Shown one piece after another: positions 1 through 7,500 of a stretch of 64,000 nucleotides of DNA. Where the stretch lies: positions 62,001 to 126,000 of the forward strand of contig CANNDF010000003.1 of the NCBI GenBank assembly GCA_947503305.1, in the 5' to 3' direction. The stretch is from an uncultured Dokdonia sp. (GTDB taxonomy: Bacteria > Bacteroidota > Bacteroidia > Flavobacteriales > Flavobacteriaceae). The first letter of the stretch is position 1. Each line of letters begins with the position of its first letter. Position numbers and translations under genes: made by a program. The notes beneath the pieces were generated by a model that did no database searches, had not been told where the DNA came from, and saw only the letters and a list, made by a program, of their open reading frames with translations.

Positions 1-80
1 AACGATCTTGTTCAAAACTATTTATTGTCAGGCAAATATACCCGCGTAAAAACCCCTGTTTTATAGCAAATTAGTATGAG

Positions 81-100
81 TACGCTTTCGCGAAAGCGTA
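81..100. repeat. dispersed GC-rich palindrome, copy 1
   Basis: A perfect 20-bp palindrome, TACGCTTTCG joined to CGAAAGCGTA, in AT-rich DNA downstream of the minus-strand orphan gene. It has no T-run after it on either strand, so it does not look like an intrinsic terminator. The core GCTTTCGCGAAAGC recurs throughout the window. Confidence 0.9.
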
Positions 101-118
101 TATAACATATATATAATA

Positions 119-150
119 AAGCTCCGTATACACTATGATATACAGAGCTT
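119..150 (-). terminator. hairpin downstream of the orphan gene
   Basis: Arms at 119-130 and 139-150 pair over 12 bp with one G-U, around an 8-nt loop. It lies 42 bp beyond the stop codon of the minus-strand gene ending at 192. The following minus-strand sequence is AT-rich but not a clean T-run, so termination is likely but not certain. Confidence 0.45.
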
Positions 151-191
151 CTGGCTATATATCAAATAATTGCTACGGAAATTTATTCTTA

Positions 192-1022
192 TTATTCTTT
201 TTTACAGCATTTATCTAATATCGCATCTGGTAATGCAATACGTGTTAAACAGATTCTCCCATTATCATCGTCATCCATAACCTGAATTAAGATCTTTAGA
301 ACTCCATCGATAATAAATTTACATGGGATACATAAGGATACTGTGATAGTCACTTCTTCATCTTCACTTTTTTCCTCTTCTTCTTCGGTAAGTTTTTTTG
401 TTTTATTAGGGCTTAAGAAAAACTTTGTTCCCTCCATGTGTACACCACTTACTTTTACAGATTTTACCCCAGAGCTATTCCCAATCCCACCTGTATCAGT
501 TACTGGCACATTTACATCTATCATAATACCACAGGCACCTAACCCAGTTTTACAACAAGTTGCATTTGCAAAAGTAACTTCACCTATTTCTGGAGCTTTT
601 TGATCATCAAAAGGAGGTAAAAAACCTACTTGCTCTATAATCATGTATCCAGGATCTTCATCTTCCCATCCTTTTTTCTTAAAGTAGTCAAAAATCACAT
701 TGGCTACCGTTGTTCCCGCTGTGATAGCTTCTCCTACACCTATAGAAGGTATTTTCATCATACTACTACCTGCCTGCATGAGAGGCAAACTTGGTCCTAA
801 AGAAGTTGCATACGTAAGTGATTGCCCTATAAGTGCTCCAGCTATTCCTGGAAGTTGGTTAGATTCTACAACCTCAAATTGTTGCTTAGCTACCTGATGC
901 GTAGTGCGCGCAATTTTCTTTGCAAGGTTATCTGATACTTCATATTCTCGTGCTATCCACTTACGAAATCGTAATCGATCAAACTCACTTAATTTCCCTT
1001 TTGATTTTACTTGTAATCCCAT
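192..1022 (-). CDS. orphan cysteine-rich protein of unknown function
   Basis: 276 residues; I do not recognise a family. Residues 1-50 are basic and predicted helical. Residues 55-115 are rich in Gly, Ala and Ser with hydrophobic stretches, without a clear transmembrane helix or signal peptide. The C-terminal half carries eight cysteines in close sets (C156-C157, C164, C231-x-x-C234, C258, C272-C273) and an acidic run at about 213-223. This cysteine pattern could bind metal or form disulfides. The gene stands alone: the next gene upstream on the same strand ends 170 bp away, and a hairpin follows the stop. Real coding is supported by the long open frame, ATG start and biased composition; function is unknown. 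Confidence 0.7.
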   Translation of the reverse strand: MGLQVKSKGKLSEFDRLRFRKWIAREYEVSDNLAKKIARTTHQVAKQQFEVVESNQLPGIAGALIGQSLTYATSLGPSLPLMQAGSSMMKIPSIGVGEAITAGTTVANVIFDYFKKKGWEDEDPGYMIIEQVGFLPPFDDQKAPEIGEVTFANATCCKTGLGACGIMIDVNVPVTDTGGIGNSSGVKSVKVSGVHMEGTKFFLSPNKTKKLTEEEEEKSEDEEVTITVSLCIPCKFIIDGVLKILIQVMDDDDNGRICLTRIALPDAILDKCCKKE

Positions 1023-1092
1023 GTTATCATATTTTGAAAGTTAAACATCATTTTATATAGGTTTTGATGATGGTTAGTTTTCAAAACTAGAC

Positions 1093-1156
1093 AGATACAA
1101 GAGAATTATAAAGAGGTAAATACCTCTATTCACAAGGGGTTTTGTATCTTTTTTTT
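1093..1156 (+). terminator. nested hairpin followed by a T-run
   Basis: Outer arms AGATACAA (1093-1100) and TTGTATCT (1142-1149) enclose an inner hairpin with arms AGAGGTA (1112-1118) and TACCTCT (1121-1127). A run of Ts follows directly on the plus strand. Both flanking genes are on the minus strand, so this would end a plus-strand transcript that no annotated gene explains. Confidence 0.4.
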
Positions 1157-1192
1157 ATACGTATAATAACTATTTTACTTCATATATAAGTG

Positions 1193-2860
1193 CTATTCTT
1201 CTTTAGTAAACCATACATTAAGGGCACGATCTGAAGATGCTTTAAAACCTTGAATATGATCTTTATGAATGGTAAATTCTATATTTCCAAAAAACCATGT
1301 ATTTCCAGAAAAAGCATGAGTTGCTATTGGAGTTAATGTAGTTGTTTCTTGTCGAGCATGTTGTGCAATAAGTTGACCATTCTTTACGGTCAGTTCGTAG
1401 GATGTTTTTAGTTCATCACTGTAGTAGCGCCCTGCATATGTCTGGAGCTGATTCGGATTGATTTTATATACTATTTTTAATGCTTTATTTTCATTTCCAT
1501 TATGATCAAAAAGAAGGGCATCTACTTCTCCTTGCTCATTGGTAAGAAATGTTATTACTGCATCTATTCTTCGGATCCTAAATTGGGTATTATTGATAGT
1601 TTCTAAAGGTAATGTTCCCTGTCCTGTAGCTGTGATATAGAGATTCTTGTCTTTTTGATGGAATTCTAGTACAAACCCAGGTTGCATCTCAAATTTCCCT
1701 TCGTATCGTTGCAGTATATTCTTTGATACTGTATGTAATGATTTATCTGTTGTCGAAGGGGTTGTTTCTTCAATATTATGTATATCCAGAAAGATAGCAG
1801 CAATATCATAGGCTTTTTTATCTGCGTTAATAGATCCATCATTGGTAAGTACTAGTATCGAAAGATCTTCTTCTGGAAATCGTAATATTTGACTTCTATA
1901 GCCAGCATCTGCTCCGCCATGTTGTATTGCTTTATATCCTTTGTAGGTAGTAACTACCTGACCTAATCCATAGGGGATTTCTACTCCATCTTTTAAAGTC
2001 CCATGGGTAGATAATGTTTCTAATAATTGTGTGTTACCAATGGTAGGTCGGGAATAATTAATTACCCATTTACTCAAATCTTCTATAGAAGTTCTTATCC
2101 CAGTATTCCCTACTATATCCTTTGCATTACGGATCCCACGTTTATACATAGTCCCGTCGTAGTAATATGGGAGGGCAAGATTTTTTAATATACGTTCATT
2201 ATCATCAAATACAGTAGTCTGTTCCATCCCCAGTGGTTTAAATATAAGTTGGTCTAGATATTCATAAAAAGACATCCCAGAAGTACGTTCTATAATTTCT
2301 GCGAGTAACATATATCCTGTATTGTTATACAAAAAATCAGTTTCTGGAATAAAATTTAATGTGTTTTGTTGGCAAATAAGTTGTAATACTTGTTTTCGTG
2401 TTACAACATCTTCTATATGCCAGCCAGCCATTCCAAGTAAATATGCAATTCCACGCATGCCATGGGTATGTTGTGCTAACGTTTTGACCTTTATAACTTT
2501 TCCAAAATCTGGAAGTTCTGGAATATAGGTTCGGATATCTTCATCTAAAGATAATTTTCCTTCAGATGCTAGGGTTAACATTGCATAGGAAGTAAACTGT
2601 TTAGAATTGGAGGCAATATTAAATAAATGATGTGTTGTATTTGGTACATTGTTTTCTAAGCTAGCCATTCCATAGGAGTTTTTAAATACCAACATTCCAT
2701 CTTTGATTATTCCAATAGTAGCGCCTGGCGTGGTATCTGTATCCCAGGCTTTGAATAAGGCATTTACCTTATCTTGTTTTGATTGTTGTGCAGATAGCCC
2801 TTGTATCCATAAACATACAGATAGTAAAAATAGAATTGGAATATATTTATTAAATGTCAT
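1193..2860 (-). CDS. secreted serine hydrolase, beta-lactamase/class C PBP fold
   Basis: A PF00144-type serine hydrolase. The frame opens at a GTG at 2908, but I prefer the ATG at 2860 because it starts a normal signal peptide ending near Ala-Gln-Gln. Counting from 2908, the catalytic signature S100-N-S-K103 (SxxK), Y194-N-N196 (YxN) and H330-G-G (KTG equivalent) are all present in order. The C-terminal ~170 residues form an extra domain seen in some members of this family. Such proteins include esterases, D-amino-acid peptidases and penicillin-binding proteins, so the substrate is open and antibiotic resistance should not be inferred. It lies upstream of, and co-directional with, nothing but the orphan gene; the DUF6249 gene behind it may be co-transcribed. 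Confidence 0.88.
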   Translation of the reverse strand: MTFNKYIPILFLLSVCLWIQGLSAQQSKQDKVNALFKAWDTDTTPGATIGIIKDGMLVFKNSYGMASLENNVPNTTHHLFNIASNSKQFTSYAMLTLASEGKLSLDEDIRTYIPELPDFGKVIKVKTLAQHTHGMRGIAYLLGMAGWHIEDVVTRKQVLQLICQQNTLNFIPETDFLYNNTGYMLLAEIIERTSGMSFYEYLDQLIFKPLGMEQTTVFDDNERILKNLALPYYYDGTMYKRGIRNAKDIVGNTGIRTSIEDLSKWVINYSRPTIGNTQLLETLSTHGTLKDGVEIPYGLGQVVTTYKGYKAIQHGGADAGYRSQILRFPEEDLSILVLTNDGSINADKKAYDIAAIFLDIHNIEETTPSTTDKSLHTVSKNILQRYEGKFEMQPGFVLEFHQKDKNLYITATGQGTLPLETINNTQFRIRRIDAVITFLTNEQGEVDALLFDHNGNENKALKIVYKINPNQLQTYAGRYYSDELKTSYELTVKNGQLIAQHARQETTTLTPIATHAFSGNTWFFGNIEFTIHKDHIQGFKASSDRALNVWFTKEE

Positions 2861-3039
2861 AACCGATTGTTTTTGATGTGATGATATAAAAATGGGAGTA
2901 GTTTTCACTAATTCGTTATGGAAGAAAAGTGTATTAAATTCACTATGATCATAGATGCATCTACAGCAATATGCTATTAATTATTTTTTTATAAAAAACT
3001 GCAATATAAATTGTTATAAAATTAAAGTGAATTTTTAGT

Positions 3040-3387
3040 TTAACTGTTTTTGTTTTTAGTCAAGTAGTAATTTAATAACAAACTCATACCTCCAAACAGG
3101 AAAATCATAGCAAAATAATAGACAGGATTATCTTCAATTTTGAAATAGATTGTTATCCAATGTCCTACTAAAATTCCTATTGCAATTCCTATTAATAACA
3201 TAGCATTTTTTAAAGTATTAGCTTTTGCTTTTTTCATGTCACGTATACTTGATGCTTCGACACCATTTTTTATCATAGCTATGCGTTCCCTGTGTCTTGC
3301 TGTAAAATAGAGATACGCAATTCCAAAAAGTGCCGCTATAAAAAAGATAGGCACAAAAGGTATTTTAAAGTCTTCTATTTGAATCAT
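3040..3387 (-). CDS. DUF6249-type small membrane protein
   Basis: 115 residues with three hydrophobic segments (about 10-30, 60-82 and 88-108) separated by a basic cytoplasmic stretch. It resembles the protein at 19304-19630, which likewise sits between a serine hydrolase and an ECF sigma factor. Members of this family are commonly found beside ECF sigma factors; their function is unknown, and a regulatory or sensory membrane role is inference from context. It is transcribed divergently from the sigma gene, and both directions carry the same promoter-like sequence. Confidence 0.75.
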   Translation of the reverse strand: MIQIEDFKIPFVPIFFIAALFGIAYLYFTARHRERIAMIKNGVEASSIRDMKKAKANTLKNAMLLIGIAIGILVGHWITIYFKIEDNPVYYFAMIFLFGGMSLLLNYYLTKNKNS

Positions 3388-3417
3388 ATCTTAATATTAT
3401 TCTCTTGTTTTCTTATA

Positions 3418-3445
3418 GGATGCTACATACATCAATGTGGTTACA
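3418..3445 (-). promoter_or_regulatory. ECF-type promoter for the DUF6249 gene
   Basis: On the minus strand TGTAACC (3445-3439) is followed after exactly 15 bases by GCATCC (3423-3418). The predicted transcript would start about 24 nt before the ATG at 3387. The opposite strand carries the same motif with identical spacing at 3478-3505, which makes chance unlikely. Confidence 0.6.
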
Positions 3446-3477
3446 CCTTTTTAATAAAAAAATAATAAAGGCTTTTT

Positions 3478-3505
3478 TGTAACCAATATCTTTAAAAAAG
3501 CATCT
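3478..3505 (+). promoter_or_regulatory. ECF-type promoter for the sigma factor gene
   Basis: TGTAACC (3478-3484), 15 bases, then GCATCT (3500-3505). It mirrors the minus-strand motif at 3418-3445. The start codon at 3515 lies so close that the transcript would be nearly leaderless, or translation may begin from a later codon. Confidence 0.5.
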
Positions 3506-3514
3506 TACTATAGA

Positions 3515-4087
3515 ATGAAACCAGAACAAGAGGTCATATATATTCAGAAAGTACTAGATGGCGATACCGCAGCTTTTACCCCTCTTGTAGATGCATATAA
3601 GAATATGGTTTATACGATAGCCTTAAAAACGATGGGAGATCCCACAGAAGCCGATGATGTCGCTCAAGAGAGTTTTGTTAAGGCTTATCAACAGCTTTCC
3701 CATTTTAATGGTACTTCAAAATTTTCTACATGGTTATATACAATTACCTATAGGACTGCTTTATATGCTTTACGCAGAAACAAAATAAAAACACAAAGTA
3801 TTACCGATAATGATACAGAAACATTTATTTCATATACTCCTTCACAACTAGTTCTACTTTCTCAACAAGAACGTAAGCATTTTGTAAAAGAAGCAATAGA
3901 TAGTTTGCCAAAAATAGAAGGATTACTAGTCACCTTGTATTATATCAATGAAAGTAGTATTGATGAAATTCATGAGATTACCGAATTATCAAAAACAAAT
4001 ATCAAAGTAAAATTGTTTCGTGCTCGCAAAAAGCTTAAAACAAAACTAAGTAGCTTATTAAATGAAGAATTAAAATCAATATTATAG
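3515..4087 (+). CDS. ECF-family RNA polymerase sigma factor
   Basis: 190 residues, the usual size of a two-domain ECF sigma factor. Region 2 (about 20-90) contains the motif DDVAQESFVKAY and a typical FSTWLYTITYR stretch; region 4 (about 125-180) carries the helix-turn-helix that reads the -35 box. It directs RNA polymerase to a small set of promoters, probably including its own and that of the divergent DUF6249 gene, which share TGTAACC-N15-GCATC. The next gene starts 2 bases after its stop and encodes a membrane protein that is probably its anti-sigma factor. Confidence 0.92.
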   Translation: MKPEQEVIYIQKVLDGDTAAFTPLVDAYKNMVYTIALKTMGDPTEADDVAQESFVKAYQQLSHFNGTSKFSTWLYTITYRTALYALRRNKIKTQSITDNDTETFISYTPSQLVLLSQQERKHFVKEAIDSLPKIEGLLVTLYYINESSIDEIHEITELSKTNIKVKLFRARKKLKTKLSSLLNEELKSIL

Positions 4088-4089
4088 CA

Positions 4090-4572
4090 ATGAAGAAGGG
4101 AAGTTTACTAGAAAAATATATAAAAGAAATGCCTTTGGATACTCCTAGTAGTGATTTTACGGAAAGTATAGAACATATTATTGCTACAGATTCTAAGATA
4201 GCATTTAATGAAGATTCATCCTTAAATAATGTACTAAAACGTGCTGCAAAAGACACGTTGCCAATTCATTTTTCAGAAATAGTTACTACAAAAATTCAGC
4301 AAACAAAAGAACAAATGACTATTCTACCCCTGATCTCTTTTAAAGCAGCTATGTATACTTTCTTTGTTATAGTTATAGTTTTATTTGTACTGCTCTTCGT
4401 ACTATTAATTGATAATCAACCTACTATAGATATAAGCACGGTTCAAAAAATACAAAAACCATCATGGATGTCATGGGAGCAGATACCTTCTGTACTCCCA
4501 TTGTCCTGCATAGCATTAAGTTCTCTTTTGATTATTGATCGTTTTTTGCAAAAGAAAACTATGATATATTGA
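4090..4572 (+). CDS. membrane protein, probable anti-sigma factor
   Basis: 160 residues: an N-terminal cytoplasmic region of about 90 residues, then a strongly hydrophobic segment (about 93-118) and a second one near 135-152. There is no zinc-binding HxxxCxxC motif. Position immediately behind the ECF sigma gene, and the resemblance in layout to the gene at 18410-18751, argue that the N-terminal part holds the sigma factor at the membrane. The two genes are almost certainly translated from one message. It ends 6 bases from the convergent stop of the CHAT-protein gene. Confidence 0.7.
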   Translation: MKKGSLLEKYIKEMPLDTPSSDFTESIEHIIATDSKIAFNEDSSLNNVLKRAAKDTLPIHFSEIVTTKIQQTKEQMTILPLISFKAAMYTFFVIVIVLFVLLFVLLIDNQPTIDISTVQKIQKPSWMSWEQIPSVLPLSCIALSSLLIIDRFLQKKTMIY

Positions 4573-4578
4573 TGACCT

Positions 4579-7500
4579 CTATGATATTAACCCCTCTAGA
4601 ACTTTTGTTATCTTCTCAAGATGTGTACGTTTTTTTGGAGAAGTTACAAAGCTTAAGAAAAATTCAATTTCTTTAATTTCCATCTTTATATATCGAGGGC
4701 TGAAGAAAATTCTAAAGAGTTCTAAGTAACGATCTATGATTTCAGTACTTAAGACTTTTTCATCCATATCAGTCACAATCATTTGGCATAAACATATCTC
4801 TATAATACCTAAGAATTTATAAATCTTCATCTCCGCTTTGTTAGAACTATCAAGATTTTGATATATGTCTTTTAAATAAGCATCTATATCATTTTCAGCT
4901 GCATCCATTAATCCAGACTCATGAAGACATGCTAAGAGTGTTGACTCCTTCTCTTTTTCTAATAGATGACCTACATAAATAATATTAGATAACGCATCGT
5001 AATAATCGCCTTTACGTTTTTGATTATTCTCTATTGAAGTTTTATATTTCTGATAAGAACTTATGAGGTATTCTTGTTTTTTCTTGCCTTTTACATGTAC
5101 TGTAGCGTGCTTAAAAGCATTCCCAACAATGTTGAGTCTACTAGGGTTCTTCCCTATTAACAGTAAATTTTCTATACGCTTTAATATTGCATCATGTGAG
5201 TCTTTTGTAATCTCATAGTATGTTTTATTAATACAATATTGTTCCAGTGCTTTCATAGAGAAATCACCATCTATAGATTCAAATAATTCTTCAAATTTTT
5301 GAACAGCAATTTTTGACATTCCTATTTCGTCATAAATTAATGCCTCTTTTTCGATAATAGTTGCATCTGTAAGATTTGCTATATCTGCATTTTTGAGAAT
5401 ATCTTTTAATTTTTTTATGATCTCTTTTTCATCCCGTTTTTTATAGCGTATAGAAGAAAATAGATTTTCTAAATCGGTATAGATTTGTGAAACAATCACA
5501 TAATCATAATTATGCTTTTCCTTTTTCTGGCGATCATTAAATTTGTAAAACTGATTTCCATAACATTGATAGGCTCCCCATGTATTGGTGTTAGGATGTG
5601 TATCATAACATTTTTGACGCGCGAGTTGTACGGCTCTACCAAATTCATATCCTTCTAACATATTGTCATAAAAGGTATCTGAAAACGTTTTGGCCGCAGC
5701 ATCATCTACTTCCCATCCAGCTACTACAATAGCTTTTACACCCATTTCTATAAGTTGTGTACCAACGTTGGCTGCAAATTTATAACGATCTCTTCGGTAA
5801 GGGTTATCGGTTGCTCCTATTTTTCCGGATAAACAACAATTGATAAATACAAATTCTGGTACATATCCTAATTGTTTAAGCATAGGTGGGTCTATATATA
5901 ATCCATCTCCTATGACAATTCCAACCTTTCCTTCTTCAGGAGTATACAAACCATGCCCAGAGAAATGAAGGATTTTATATTTTTCACTAAATAAATCCAA
6001 CATGATTTCATGTGGTTTATTCTTAGTAACCAATGCCTTTGTATTATAGTTTTGATTTCTGAGTACAGAAGCTACTCGTTTTCCTTCTTCTTCGGCAGCT
6101 GGAAGTTGAGGTAGGCTTCCATCATAATCAGGGTCTCCTATAACCAATACATTGATATTACTTACGGCAGTTTCTGTAAACTGTTCTGAATCATCTGTTA
6201 ATAATTGCCTTATTAGCCCCGAACTTACAGCCGCTGGGGTTTCATCTGATGTGAAATCATGGAATAATTCCCATGGGATTTTTGCGGCATCTTTATCTAG
6301 TTTTAAAACAAGATTATTTTGATTTCTAATAATATTTTTAAAATTATTAGGGATTAATAGTTCAAATAAGGTTTTGGAAAGTTTAAAATCAAAACGTTGT
6401 ATTTCTATGATCTGTTTAAGAAGTGTATCTACTTGTTTAAGAGCTACATGAACTGCTTCTCGTTCTACACGGGCATACCCATTTGAAGAATTATATGAAA
6501 AACCAACAACGGTGTTTAATTCCTTTTCTGAATTCCCTAAAATCCCTGAGACATCTAGGCGTTGCCAGGAACTATAACCATCATTTATAAAGGCAACTTT
6601 CTTCTTAGATCCAGATTTTCTTGTAATTCCTTTCTTTAATTTGATGACGATTCGTTTGTCTGAATCCCCTATCCTACTAATACTCCAATACGCTTGACTA
6701 GCTATAGACTCATAATAATTAACAAATTCTATGTTCTTAATTAATTTCAGGCCTTCTCCTTTAGATTTTATATAGCTATTGGCTTTAGAAACACCTAATA
6801 ATATCCCTTTTACAGAATCATTGATAGATAAATTCCCATACCCTATACCGATAAGAATAAATGAAATGCCATTGGCATATTTTTTTGCTCGAGATAACGT
6901 GTAATTGTCCCGCATAAACATGGCATATTTAAGTGTTGCCATTTCTACAGTTTTCGACAGTAAATAAATCGTAAGCTCATTAGTCTTACCAAGACCGCAT
7001 ATAATAGCTCCTTTGGGATTTGTATTAAGGTTAAAAAAGACTTCGCTTTCTCCTATTTTCCCAGGATAATACCCTATTGCATGACGCTGTGATAAACGTT
7101 CATCTAAGGCGCGGTCTAATGCTTTTTCTGCGCTGAAAATCAGGTCATTAAAAAAATGCCCTACCATCACGGGATAATTAGAGACGGTGAGGTCGCCATT
7201 AATAATCTCAACATTGATTTCTTCTACATCAGTAACAACAGGCTTCTGAGCGTTAAACAAGACACCCATTGCTTTGTTTATATCATGTGGAGGTACCGCA
7301 TATTCATAGGCCTCACTCTTTATCTCTACACCTCTTGATATAGGTTCATTTGTAAGGAGTTTGTCTGTAGTACCTTTTGACAGCAAGTCTGAAATGCCTT
7401 CAAAAATATATGCCTCATTTGCTAGTTCTCCATGTGTCGTTCTGGAGTAGTATAGATTTTTAGTGTTAAGAGCTTTAGGAATTCCAGTTTCCCAAGTAAC

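Noticed and set aside
81-100. GCTTTCGCGAAAGC palindromes as intrinsic terminators
   Set aside because: Several lie between divergent genes or inside genes, and only the copy at 59987 is followed by a T-run.
1193-2860. Serine hydrolases as beta-lactamase resistance genes
   Set aside because: The fold covers esterases, peptidases and PBPs; nothing in sequence or context points to drug hydrolysis.
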